From assembly GCA_005776395.1 (NCBI GenBank), contig SXPJ01000032.1, forward strand, positions 1 to 49,085: DNA of 49,085 nucleotides, in the 5' to 3' direction. A model generated the notes under the pieces. That model did no database searches, was not told the origin of the DNA, and saw only the letters and a list, made by a program, of their open reading frames with translations. Both the position numbers and the translations under genes were made by a program. Below, piece by piece: positions 29,651 through 38,505 of this stretch. The number at the start of each line of letters is the position of its first letter. The stretch's first letter is position 1. Origin of the DNA: Bdellovibrionales bacterium. GTDB taxonomy: Bacteria > Bdellovibrionota > FAC87 > UBA2466.

Positions 29651-30322
29651 ATTAAATTACCTAATGAATACCTGCATAGACGGACTATTGTGAAACATAA
29701 AACTTGAAGACCGGAGTGTACTAGTTTTTATTTCATTTTGGTCGACATTTTTCATATAAAGCCCCTGTTTATGGCATAACGGGTCAATGTCGTCAATGAA
29801 CATAGCCTCACGATTGACTAAGCCTAACCCATTAAAAGAATTAGATAAAATATCGCTTTGTCATCGCACTGTAATTGAAGCGCTAGGGTTAAAACGGGGT
29901 AATTAGAGCTTCTGTGGCGAGAGACTAACTTACTGATGTTGAGATTGCATTGAGTTGTTTACGATGGCTCTTTAGGGAGCTTTGTTATTAAAATTCTTAA
30001 GAAAAATACCGTATACCAAAATAGAAACTTTAACTGTCAAAACTTCTAACAGCTATTATTTCAGGTGGGACTTTTAAAAAAATACAAAGCATTTCAAAGA
30101 GCTATATTATTTTTTGCGCAGGATTGCTCATAAGATTAACACCCTCTCAAAAACCCCTCTTTTTGAATACATCCCGGTTTTTTAACGGCCCCGCACAAAA
30201 GCGTTACTGGAACACCCATTGCAACCTTAACAACAAGTAGTTCTATAAGTGTATTTTGTGGAGGAGTGAGAAGAGACTTAAGGCTCTCTCAATTTTAAGT
30301 ATTTGTGAAAGCGGGGATGAAG
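29651..30322. other. Long intergenic region at a change of gene direction
   Basis: This is the longest gap in the window (672 bp). It should hold the ferredoxin promoter (minus) and the promoter of the secreted protein gene (plus), but I see no clear -35/-10 pair. A 39-codon frame at 29787-29906 has no ribosome site and no recognisable product. Several T- and A-runs occur, and a GGAGGAG at about 30260-30266 is not followed by a start at usable distance. No tRNA, CRISPR or insertion-sequence end is visible. Confidence 0.5.
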
Positions 30323-31948
30323 ATGAAACAGTATCAATTAACGGTAGCCGGGCTAATCATGCTGTGTTGTTTAAATACAGTTCAATTGAGCTTTGGAGAA
30401 AGCACTCAAAACCACGATAACAATAACAGCGGGTCTAGTTTAAGTGGTGCGGGGAGTCGCCCTGCTAGTGACAATCAAAAAATTTCTGAAAACTTTGATA
30501 GGCTCATTCAAACTTTAGCAGGCTTCAATCAGGGAGCCACCATTGTTTATAATTTAAAGAAATTCTCTAGCTCAGAAGTCTCTTCGATTACTTTAGACAA
30601 TCAGAAAATAGTAGAGCTTAAGAAATCAATTGAAGCTGTAAAAAACTATGCGGAAAAACTTAAGAAGTGTGGAGAATCTGCAACCGAGGATAGAGTTTCC
30701 TTTGAGTTATTAAAAACACTCAATGATTTTATAACCTTTATAGTGGAGCAAAAAGCGGTCGGTAACTTTACTCCGAAAGGAACTTTGATTGATAAAGAGA
30801 TCAATACCTTTGTAATCAGAGTTCAGAGGGCGTTAGAGGAAAAAGCAACTAAGTTTAAGAACGATGTGAACTTTTTCGAAAAGGCTGACAAGGAACTTAA
30901 TACACAGTTAGTAGTGATAGCGAAACTATTACAGGGGGGATCTTGGGATAGGACCGTATTTGATGAAGAGAAGGTCAAAGAAGATCTCACAAGAAAAGCT
31001 ATTAGAGATGCTAATAAGGATACAAAAATGTGTCGGTTAGAAGGTGGAGCACAAGAGAGTGTTCCAAACCAGCCTGCGCCTCCTACATTAAGTCCTGCCG
31101 TTCCTGCCGTTCCTGCCGTTCCTGCCGTTCCTGTCGTTCCTGTCGTTCCTGCCGTTCCTGCCGTTCCTGCCGTTCCTGCCGTTCCTGTCGTTCCTGCCGT
31201 TCCTGCCGTTCCTCCTCTAGATCCTTCCGGCGGAGGGTTTGTAAGTACCCAGTTAAGAGATGCTTTAGATGCTCTTCGAAGAGCTGAAGATGATAGGCTC
31301 CGTGAGCGTCAACAACAAGATAAGCTCGTGAGAAGACTGTTAGATCAAGAGAACAGAAACGGTGATCAGGCCTTAAAAGCACTTCAAGGGGCTTTGGCTT
31401 CATCGCAACGGCCGAATGTTTCTCGAGGAAATTCGGAAGGGCCTCAAATTAGCCCTTCTCTAAGTATTCCTCCGAGTCAACAACAGCCTTTACCGCAGAT
31501 GCCTCCGTTTCAAATGCCACCTCCTCCCCCGCCATTGCCTTTGGGTGCGCTGATGAATAGTGGCCCTTCACAACCTATTATTCCCTATACGCCAAGTCGA
31601 TTTAATGATGACATTCCAAGGCCGGCAGCACCGGTTCAACCGGATCCCTCAACCTCGGCTCTATTGCAAAGCATGCAGCAGCAGAACCAGATGTTCCAGC
31701 AGATGATGATGGGGCGTTACCCTTATATGGGAAATGGAGTTCAAAATGTGAATGGAGCTGGAAATGTTGGGCAAGCTCTTCAAAACTTTGGGGGCGGGCT
31801 ACGATATAGCACAGGTGGTGCGACCGGTAGAGGGCCGAGACTTCTTCCTTCTCGATTTAGAGGAAATGCCAGGGGTGGAATTCAAGGTAGAATGAGTACT
31901 AATCCCGTTGCTAGAACTGCAATTCCCTCAAGAATAGGTCGCCGATAA
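30323..31948 (+). CDS. Secreted low-complexity protein with Pro-Ala-Val tandem repeat
   Basis: Function unknown. From ATG 30323 (GGGG 6 nt upstream; GTG 30305 and ATG 30317 are alternatives) the product has 541 residues. Residues 1-25 form a Sec signal peptide (MKQYQLTVAGLIMLCCL, then SFG-ES). Then come a helical, charged domain (~50-230), 13 copies of Pro-Ala/Val-Val (258-296) encoded by a 9-bp minisatellite, an Arg/Gln-rich helix (~305-355), a Pro-rich tract with PPPPPP, a Gln/Met stretch (MQQQNQMFQQMMMG) and a basic Gly/Arg-rich tail. This looks like an envelope or periplasmic scaffold. No enzymatic motif is seen. Confidence 0.8.
   Translation: MKQYQLTVAGLIMLCCLNTVQLSFGESTQNHDNNNSGSSLSGAGSRPASDNQKISENFDRLIQTLAGFNQGATIVYNLKKFSSSEVSSITLDNQKIVELKKSIEAVKNYAEKLKKCGESATEDRVSFELLKTLNDFITFIVEQKAVGNFTPKGTLIDKEINTFVIRVQRALEEKATKFKNDVNFFEKADKELNTQLVVIAKLLQGGSWDRTVFDEEKVKEDLTRKAIRDANKDTKMCRLEGGAQESVPNQPAPPTLSPAVPAVPAVPAVPVVPVVPAVPAVPAVPAVPVVPAVPAVPPLDPSGGGFVSTQLRDALDALRRAEDDRLRERQQQDKLVRRLLDQENRNGDQALKALQGALASSQRPNVSRGNSEGPQISPSLSIPPSQQQPLPQMPPFQMPPPPPPLPLGALMNSGPSQPIIPYTPSRFNDDIPRPAAPVQPDPSTSALLQSMQQQNQMFQQMMMGRYPYMGNGVQNVNGAGNVGQALQNFGGGLRYSTGGATGRGPRLLPSRFRGNARGGIQGRMSTNPVARTAIPSRIGRR
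31094..31210 (+). repeat. 9-bp minisatellite, 13 tandem copies
   Basis: The unit is CCTGCCGTT, with three of the 13 units reading CCTGTCGTT (copies 5, 6 and 11). The array is 117 bp, uninterrupted, and encodes Pro-Ala-Val or Pro-Val-Val. Because the unit is three codons long, gain or loss of copies changes protein length without shifting frame. The repeat also keeps other frames open on both strands, which creates spurious frames such as Cys-Arg-Ser and Glu-Arg-Gln repeats. Confidence 0.95.
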
Positions 31949-31999
31949 AGAGAGATTTACAAGAATTAATGAGAGTAAAAAAGTTTTCATGATGTCTTT

Positions 32000-33055
32000 T
32001 TAGACGGAAATCTTTGAGCTTAGTGATAAATCTTCAAACTGAATTATATGAGAAAGGTGAGAGTTCTCATGTACTCTACTACCAGCTAATAAAATTGAGT
32101 CTTTGACGGAAGTTTTCTCTTCCAAAGAGCAGTTTTCTCCAATGATAGAGTAAGGGCCCACTTGGCAATTTTTTCCAAATTCTATGTTTTTTCCGATGAT
32201 CGCAGGACCAGAAATCTTTAAATAAGAGGGTAAAGAGAATCCCCTTTCAATCCAAATACCGGGTTTAATCTCTTCATAAGGGGTGTCTAAAGCCAAAAAG
32301 AGATCAGTGATAAAAGGGTCTCTTTTTAGCAGCCTCTCTAAAAGCTGCCGACTCGTTTGAAAAAAAGCCGAAATATCTCCAGTGTCATACCAAAAAGCTT
32401 TAGAATCTATAAATCCGTGAACTGCTCTGGAGTACTCTTTCATGAGTCTTGGATAGAGAGTATCATTGATTCCGCAAGGCCCCGCCTGTAGAAAACTTAA
32501 AATTTCTGGATTTAAGATGTGTATCCCAGTGAAAATGCCAAATTGATTTGGGGTTTGGGTTTGAAGTTTTGGAAGGCTTACTAAGCGTTCATTGGGATCG
32601 ATTCCGACTTTTGAATAAAGAGGCTGTCGAGAGGGATCCTGAATTAGCAGCATGGAGGCCAGGGACTTTGTAGAAAAATGTTTTTCTAAATAGTAATTGA
32701 TATCAATGTTAGTTACAAAATCACAATTGGCCAAAATAAAAGTAGAATTATTTAAGAACTTCTCTGCATTCTTTACCCCTCCCCCTGTCCCTTGAATGGG
32801 ATCTTCGTGGGTGAAAAAAAAGTTCATTTCAAAAAACTTTCTTTGCAGAAAAAATTCTTCCATTCTTTCTGAAAGATGAAAAAGATTCATGACTACATCA
32901 TTGATCCCTGCTCGCTTAAGAATAAAGAGAATGTGGAGAATGTTGGGAATGTTGAGCACTGAAACTAACGGTTTTGGCAGTTTCTGAGTAATGGGGTTCA
33001 GGCGAGTTCCTAGCCCTGCCGAGAGAACCATTGCTTTTTTTACAGGGTCGATCAT
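32000..33055 (-). CDS. Sugar-phosphate nucleotidyltransferase, MurU-like with left-handed beta-helix tail
   Basis: The N-terminal ~240 residues are a nucleotidyltransferase domain with AMVLSAGLGTRL and KLPKPLV, as in MurU (N-acetylmuramate-1-phosphate uridylyltransferase) and mannose-1-phosphate guanylyltransferases. Residues ~275-351 show hexapeptide-type repeats (PAIIGKNIEFGKNCQVGPYSIIGENC in two parts), a left-handed beta-helix that the ~223-residue Pseudomonas MurU lacks. It lies 4 nt after an AmgK-like kinase, the pairing known from the anabolic MurNAc recycling route, which favours MurU. The tail leaves a GDP-mannose-type role possible. Confidence 0.75.
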   Translation of the reverse strand: MIDPVKKAMVLSAGLGTRLNPITQKLPKPLVSVLNIPNILHILFILKRAGINDVVMNLFHLSERMEEFFLQRKFFEMNFFFTHEDPIQGTGGGVKNAEKFLNNSTFILANCDFVTNIDINYYLEKHFSTKSLASMLLIQDPSRQPLYSKVGIDPNERLVSLPKLQTQTPNQFGIFTGIHILNPEILSFLQAGPCGINDTLYPRLMKEYSRAVHGFIDSKAFWYDTGDISAFFQTSRQLLERLLKRDPFITDLFLALDTPYEEIKPGIWIERGFSLPSYLKISGPAIIGKNIEFGKNCQVGPYSIIGENCSLEEKTSVKDSILLAGSRVHENSHLSHIIQFEDLSLSSKISV

Positions 33056-33059
33056 TTCG

Positions 33060-34076
33060 CTATTGTATCTTTATCTGAGAAACAAGTGTTATCCATTTTT
33101 GGAGATCAATAACGCTTGATTTCACTCCAACCCCTTTTTTCTGTAGTTCAAGAGCCGAGGTGAGAACGGGAATTAAGTAGGGCCAGTGAGTTGTTTTACC
33201 AAAGCGGATAAAAAAAGAGGCAAAGGATCCAGCCGCTTTTATAGTTCGTTGAAAAGCAACTTGATGAAGATTGGATTCAAAAATAGGCCAATCTATTTTT
33301 TGGGAAACGGGAAATTTGGAGAGCTTCTCACGATAAAGCTTAAGCAGCTCGGCACGTTCCGTATCTGTTATGGGCTCATAGGCATCATATAGAAGGCTTG
33401 CCAGATCATAATGGGGAGGTCCCATTCTTGCGTCTTGAAAATCGATCATGACCAGTTGGGTATTTAGAACTAGTAGGTTTCTACAGTGATAGTCGCGATG
33501 AGAAAAAACTGCGGGAGTCATTTGTGAAATATTTTGACAGAAAAGTTGAAGCTCTTGCAACTGGGATTGTGACAGCTTGGACTGATTTAAAAGCTTGAGA
33601 TGTAAATATTCCAAAGTAAATTCAAACTCGGAAAAATATTTTTCCGAATCAAAAAAACGTTGAGCTACAGGCAGGTCTGCAGGAACCGGGAAAGTTTTTC
33701 CATGGAGATCTGCAAGAAGAGACACTGCCCGGTTTAACCAAAAAAGAGGGGGTTCAGTTTTTTTTGCAATTCTAATTTGGAGAAGTTCATCTCCAAGATC
33801 TTGCATAAGCAAAAAACCTTGATTGGGATCAAGGTGAAAAAATTCAGGAACCGGGATTCCATTTTTATTTAAAAAACTTTGGTGGGCCGGGTAATCCTGT
33901 GTTTGAACCCATTGTGGGTCTGAAATTAAAATGTAACTTTTTGAGGGGGTTAGAATTCGATAAAAAGATCGATTAGACCCATCCCCCAAAAGCAATAAAA
34001 CGCTGAAGTCGGTGGGTAGTCTCTCTTTGGATAACCAATTAGCTATCCAAACTTCAATGGATTGTTGAATGGTCAT
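33060..34076 (-). CDS. AmgK-like sugar kinase (N-acetylmuramate/N-acetylglucosamine anomeric kinase)
   Basis: AmgK phosphorylates MurNAc at C1 so that MurU can make UDP-MurNAc, bypassing de novo synthesis. The 338-residue protein has the aminoglycoside-phosphotransferase fold: GDGSNRSFYRIL with YILISDP, the catalytic loop HRDYHCRN (~193-200, Asp195) and IDFQDARMGPPHYDLASLL with the metal-binding Asp212. IDFQDA-GP-YDL is characteristic of AmgK. I chose ATG 34076, with AAGG 8 nt upstream; a TTG at 34118 would add 14 residues. It is followed by the MurU-like gene. Confidence 0.78.
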   Translation of the reverse strand: MTIQQSIEVWIANWLSKERLPTDFSVLLLLGDGSNRSFYRILTPSKSYILISDPQWVQTQDYPAHQSFLNKNGIPVPEFFHLDPNQGFLLMQDLGDELLQIRIAKKTEPPLFWLNRAVSLLADLHGKTFPVPADLPVAQRFFDSEKYFSEFEFTLEYLHLKLLNQSKLSQSQLQELQLFCQNISQMTPAVFSHRDYHCRNLLVLNTQLVMIDFQDARMGPPHYDLASLLYDAYEPITDTERAELLKLYREKLSKFPVSQKIDWPIFESNLHQVAFQRTIKAAGSFASFFIRFGKTTHWPYLIPVLTSALELQKKGVGVKSSVIDLQKWITLVSQIKIQ

Positions 34077-34259
34077 AGGCACAGCCTTAAGAATATCCAG
34101 AATATCCAGTAAAATCAATAGTTTATTTTTCCTAAAGCCTTGAAAAAAAAATACCGAACGATATACTTAAGAGGAAGAATCTACTTTTAAGTTTCCTGCT
34201 CTTCCCCAGAAGTAACCCCCAAAAATGAATTAACAGACGCATCACAGGGACGTGAATGG

Positions 34260-37073
34260 GTGTCTAAGCGAAGCAAATTTCAGCTTTCCTATCCTAAGGC
34301 TATCGCTGTCACGGCCGTTTTTTGTGCTTTTGTTATGGTTAAGTTTCAGGAACCTCGCCAGAAAACTTTCAGCAAAAAAGGCACAAAAATTTCTAGCCGT
34401 AAAATAACGACAGCTAGTTTACAAAACAGAATTGTAGAACAACCTAAGATAGAACAGCCCGCGATAGAGCCCTCTCAAAAGGTTCAAGCCCCAGTAAATA
34501 TTTTATCCATTTCAAACTCTTCTAAAGTAAATGCAGAAAGCAAAAACAGGTGTCTTTCGAGTTTTTCTAAGTTGGGGGGCACACCCTCTATTAATAAAGC
34601 TGAGCTTTTAGGAAGAGAGCCCGAGATTTTAGCTACAGTTGCTAAGAAAAGTTCAAAAAAAGTGTCTAAGCCTATTCATCCAAGGATTAAGAAGGCTAAA
34701 AATAAAATAGAACGCATTGCAATGCCAAAATGGATTGAAGAGGATTTGGATAATCCAGAGCTTAATAGTCAGAACGCTTTGGATAATCCCTCGCCACTAG
34801 ATGAATTGGCCCAACAATCTTTTAAAGAAGATTTTCAAGAGGGCAATACTACGATTGATCCATTAATGGCTGCTGTTCAGTGGCAGTATTTTGAGGATCC
34901 CAGTTTTCCCTTTGAGAAGGAACGTCCTTTATATGTAACAGAGAGTGTTTTTCAGCGGATGCCATTTGATGACTTGAGAAATAAGCTCAATGTTTTGAAA
35001 TCCTCTGAGGATACAGTTCAAATGGGCGTAGAGGCGCCAAAGGCTACATTGGCATGGAGTCAGACTTTAGAGGGCCATGAATTGGTTTTAAGCGAAATCA
35101 GAAAAACGAAGGCGCAAGACCAGAACTCAGAGGGAAATGAATATTCATCTACAAATAAGAATTTAGGGATCAATGATCTAAGAAATGAAATCATTCTACC
35201 TGCTTCATCTAAGATTGGAGAAGTTCTAGCTGAAGCCAATTTTGAAGTGAAAAATGGAATTAATAAAGATGAGGTAAATAATATTTTGGTTAACCCCTCA
35301 AAGAGATCGACTCAAGACCTAAAGGGTTCTCTTGGTCCATTACTGGCCTCTCCTGTAGATCTGGGGCTAGATAAGGGTGCGACTACTCAAAGTTCAGAGG
35401 CCAAGGCCTTAACGACTATTCACAACTCAATAGTGAATTCTACGGTTCTAGAAAGTAAAGAGAGTAGTCAAAACGAAAAAGATGAGGAGTCAAATGAAAG
35501 TTCGACCGGAGGAATTATCTATGGTGAGATCAATGCAGATGATGCAACTCTCTCTTGGCTTAAGGCTCGTAAGGGGCATGTTGAACTTTATTTGAATAGA
35601 GTGGGAAGTAAGGATCCCCAAGACGCCATCTATTTACTAGATTATCAGTTTCCCAATTCCGGACGATCATTTGAAATAGATGGTACTGGAATTAAGGGAA
35701 AATATTATTTGGTGGCAGGAATCTATGTTCCCGATTCAGCAGTTCCAATTGCACAGATCTCTTATCCCAGGCCGATTTCAGCAGAAAACTACCGAGAAAA
35801 AATTCATTTAAATATTCAAAAGGATGCAATTGTAGAGAGGCCAGGGAGAGATGAGGCTCAGCGAAATGGGGTCACAGTCTCTCTAGCTCTGACTCTGTTT
35901 GATGGGGCCCCTGCAAACTATAGAAAGCCTAAGACGGTTAAGGATGGAGAGATTACAGTGGTGGGTTTTCCAGAGCTTGGAAAATATAAAACGGATAAAG
36001 AGGGTAACGTAAGAATTGGTAATGTACCTGCAGCCTCTGAGCTTATCATAGAAGCAAAGGCTCCAGGCTATTTCCCTACTCGCCATACGGTTCCTATTTT
36101 TTCGACAGTGGCCTACTCCCCTATCTACCTTGTAGAGAAAGACAAGGTTGAAGTTGTAAGCCATTACTTTACAAAGAGGCCGCAACAGATTGAAAAAAGT
36201 ATGGTTATGGGCAGGATCTATGACATTAAAACAAGAACTCCTCTAGCGGGTGAAACTTTGTCTCTATCCCAGAGGAAAGGTAGTGCTGTTTATTTCGGAG
36301 CCCTTCCAGATATTAGTGGTAACGCGACGTTAGATACCGGACTTTTTGGATTTTATAATGTTGAACCCTCTATTCGAGCGATCTCTAGAAGTTCAAATCG
36401 CCATTCGCAGCTTTTAAATATGGAGCCAGGTTATGGATACTTTGTTGAATTTGGAAGAGGGGGAAGTAGGAATCTCCTAGGACAACTTGTTGATCCTTTT
36501 TCGGGTCGTAATATTTGGGGTTCAGTTCAGTTAGTGGGCGATTCTCAAGAGCCTGAAGCGACAACAGAGATTGGAAAGTTTAAAATTCCTGAACTTGATC
36601 TTTCTCCTGGCGTAGTTACTCTTGAAGCTTATGCGGAAGGCTATCCCCGTACTTGGTTTACGATTCCTTGGACCTCTCGTGAAACTGAAAAAGAAAAGAT
36701 CTTTTATATGATGGAGCGAGATCTTATTCGTGAAAGTGCAATAAGAATTGCTAGGGTAAGACACGAGAAAAATACTGGAGTTATTGTAGGGGGGGCACAT
36801 CCCGCCTTTTTCAAAAAAGGAAGAAATAGAATTGGAATTCTTCTGTTGAATTCTAAAGGGCAACCTGTCTCTGAAGAACATGGGCCCTTTTCTTTGAATC
36901 AAATTCCAAAACATCAAGGTTCTTTTGTTATTACTCCTAAGAGTTCAGGGTTTACTTTCTTTAATCTTAGTCCTGGGGAATACATATTGAAAATGATGGA
37001 TCCCTCGGGGCGAGCCTTTCGGGCACATGTAGTTCGTGTGGGGGTTGAGCGGGTGTCAATAGTTGTAAATTAG
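34260..37073 (+). CDS. Large membrane-anchored or secreted protein with carboxypeptidase-regulatory-like beta domains
   Basis: Function unknown. The 937-residue protein starts with GTG. A short basic N-terminus and a hydrophobic segment (KAIAVTAVFCAFVMVKF, ~14-30) suggest a signal anchor. Residues ~30-400 are Ser/Lys/Glu-rich and poorly structured. From ~420 on there are beta modules: YGEINADDATLSWLKARKG, then VVGFPELGKYKTDKEGNVRIGNVPA with APGYFPTRHTVP, then MGRIYDIKTRTPLAGETLSL, LLGQLVDPFSGRNIWGSVQL and a final SSGFTFFNLSPGEYILKM. These resemble CarboxypepD_reg or Ig-like folds. It is transcribed divergently from the amgK-like gene. Confidence 0.8.
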   Translation: MSKRSKFQLSYPKAIAVTAVFCAFVMVKFQEPRQKTFSKKGTKISSRKITTASLQNRIVEQPKIEQPAIEPSQKVQAPVNILSISNSSKVNAESKNRCLSSFSKLGGTPSINKAELLGREPEILATVAKKSSKKVSKPIHPRIKKAKNKIERIAMPKWIEEDLDNPELNSQNALDNPSPLDELAQQSFKEDFQEGNTTIDPLMAAVQWQYFEDPSFPFEKERPLYVTESVFQRMPFDDLRNKLNVLKSSEDTVQMGVEAPKATLAWSQTLEGHELVLSEIRKTKAQDQNSEGNEYSSTNKNLGINDLRNEIILPASSKIGEVLAEANFEVKNGINKDEVNNILVNPSKRSTQDLKGSLGPLLASPVDLGLDKGATTQSSEAKALTTIHNSIVNSTVLESKESSQNEKDEESNESSTGGIIYGEINADDATLSWLKARKGHVELYLNRVGSKDPQDAIYLLDYQFPNSGRSFEIDGTGIKGKYYLVAGIYVPDSAVPIAQISYPRPISAENYREKIHLNIQKDAIVERPGRDEAQRNGVTVSLALTLFDGAPANYRKPKTVKDGEITVVGFPELGKYKTDKEGNVRIGNVPAASELIIEAKAPGYFPTRHTVPIFSTVAYSPIYLVEKDKVEVVSHYFTKRPQQIEKSMVMGRIYDIKTRTPLAGETLSLSQRKGSAVYFGALPDISGNATLDTGLFGFYNVEPSIRAISRSSNRHSQLLNMEPGYGYFVEFGRGGSRNLLGQLVDPFSGRNIWGSVQLVGDSQEPEATTEIGKFKIPELDLSPGVVTLEAYAEGYPRTWFTIPWTSRETEKEKIFYMMERDLIRESAIRIARVRHEKNTGVIVGGAHPAFFKKGRNRIGILLLNSKGQPVSEEHGPFSLNQIPKHQGSFVITPKSSGFTFFNLSPGEYILKMMDPSGRAFRAHVVRVGVERVSIVVN

Positions 37074-37088
37074 TTCATCCTTAAAATC

Positions 37089-38372
37089 TTACAGATCACA
37101 AATCTCTTTAGGTACAGCGCCATTGTTTTTAAACACTAGTGCGCTATCTATTCCATTTAATAGACTTCCGAAAAGCTCTTCTTTATAGGCCTCTACAAGG
37201 TTTGCGGCTAAAAACTCACTGTAAAAATTCTTTCCTGCAAAACCCAAGGTGTCATTATGGGTTAGTTCTATGAGTTCCGCCACATTTGAGATTCGATATT
37301 TTTCTATAATTCTTCGTACTCGTCCAACTCCTGAATTGTAAGAGGTAATTGTAGTTCCCCAGTCAGGAAGAACCGATCGATAGAGTCTAAGTAATTTCGC
37401 AGCGCTTTTAGTTTGTCTTAAGGGATCTGCCCATAGGTGTTCAGCCTTATCATGAATGAGCTCTTTCGCTGTCTCGGGAGTGAATTGCCATATTCCAACC
37501 GCTCCAATTTTTGATAAAGCCTTTGTATTGAAAGAGGATTCCACAAACGGAATTCTTGCTAGGGCTACGGGAAGCCCTTGTTGTTTAAAAACACTTTCGA
37601 TGTGTGGAAGAAGATATTTTGCTCTTTGAAGCGCTACTAGGAACATGTCACTTTGACCCGTTTGGGTACGAATATTTTTAATGAGACGATTGTAGCTAAG
37701 TTTATCTAGCGCTCCGCTTCGAGACAGAAACGCCTGAAGGGCAGTTTTTTCATCAATAGAAAGGAGGTGAGTTTTACTGACTCCCGCGGCTTCATCTAGT
37801 CGAGATCTAAGCTCCTTTAAAATTTTATCTTCAAATTTAGCAGCTTTAATTTCAGCGGCAACTTGAGATCTCATATTTCTGTATAAAGCCCTGAAGTCTA
37901 TGTAACCGAACATGACCTCGGGGTGACGACGATCATGGATAATTCGGGTTTTGCTGCTAAATCTGGAATAAATATCAATCCAGAACTGAACCCTTCCTTT
38001 AATTTCATTAGAGGGGAGAAACTTTTTTTCTAATCTATTTTCAGGGTCTTCAATAAGAAGCTCTGCTTTGGAGCTTTCAATGGACTTTTCAGACTCATCA
38101 GTAGTTGCGATTAAGGTCCAGGGGCTAGTTTTAACCCATGTGGGATGGAAGTAGTCCCAGGCATTTGTAGAGAGGGGGCGATTGATCTCCGTAGGGGGCA
38201 CAGGGGGTTGTGATTGTCGAATCCACTCAATAGAGCTGGGGCGTGTAGATCTAGTTGGCTGCGCAAATCCCACAATAAATAGAGCAATAAACGCGAACGA
38301 GAGAAACAGATGGTTTTTAAGCCCCTGGTTTCTATATTTTTTTAGTATTCTTCGATAACTATTTAAATTCAC
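37089..38372 (-). CDS. Lytic transglycosylase (SLT family, MltD-like)
   Basis: Lytic transglycosylases cleave peptidoglycan glycan strands in the periplasm. The 427-residue protein has a basic N-terminus and a signal segment (HLFLSFAFIALFIVGFAQP), a ~200-residue helical region, then the SLT domain (~265-370) with ARIPFVESSFN and catalytic Glu278, SKIGAVGIWQFTPETAKEL, DPLRQTKSAAKLL and TSYNSGVGRVRRI. The C-terminus lacks LysM repeats seen in E. coli MltD. It starts with GTG, preceded by GAGG at 7 nt. It sits 133 bp after the patatin gene in the same direction and converges on the 937-residue protein gene. Confidence 0.9.
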   Translation of the reverse strand: MNLNSYRRILKKYRNQGLKNHLFLSFAFIALFIVGFAQPTRSTRPSSIEWIRQSQPPVPPTEINRPLSTNAWDYFHPTWVKTSPWTLIATTDESEKSIESSKAELLIEDPENRLEKKFLPSNEIKGRVQFWIDIYSRFSSKTRIIHDRRHPEVMFGYIDFRALYRNMRSQVAAEIKAAKFEDKILKELRSRLDEAAGVSKTHLLSIDEKTALQAFLSRSGALDKLSYNRLIKNIRTQTGQSDMFLVALQRAKYLLPHIESVFKQQGLPVALARIPFVESSFNTKALSKIGAVGIWQFTPETAKELIHDKAEHLWADPLRQTKSAAKLLRLYRSVLPDWGTTITSYNSGVGRVRRIIEKYRISNVAELIELTHNDTLGFAGKNFYSEFLAANLVEAYKEELFGSLLNGIDSALVFKNNGAVPKEICDL

Positions 38373-38505
38373 TTATGAGCCTCAAAAAACAGCCATTTTT
38401 GTCGCTCCCGTCTAATGAGAAGACAAATTCATGGCTAGAGCTCTGCTTTTAGAGCTATGACTCTTAATGTGAACGCAAGGTGTATGCCATTTGTGAGAGG
38501 TGGGT

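Noticed and set aside
29787-29906. 39-codon frame starting MSSMNIASRLTK in the long gap
   Set aside because: No ribosome site, no recognisable homology and an isolated position; kept only as part of the gap description.
31030-31403. Open frames with Cys-Arg-Ser (plus) and Glu-Arg-Gln (minus) repeats
   Set aside because: They are by-products of the 9-bp minisatellite, whose unit lacks stops in other frames; the signal-peptide-bearing frame explains the region.
38439-38456. Stem AGCTCT-GCTTTT-AGAGCT between the patatin and transglycosylase genes
   Set aside because: Only 6 bp and no T-run in the direction of transcription; not convincing as a terminator.
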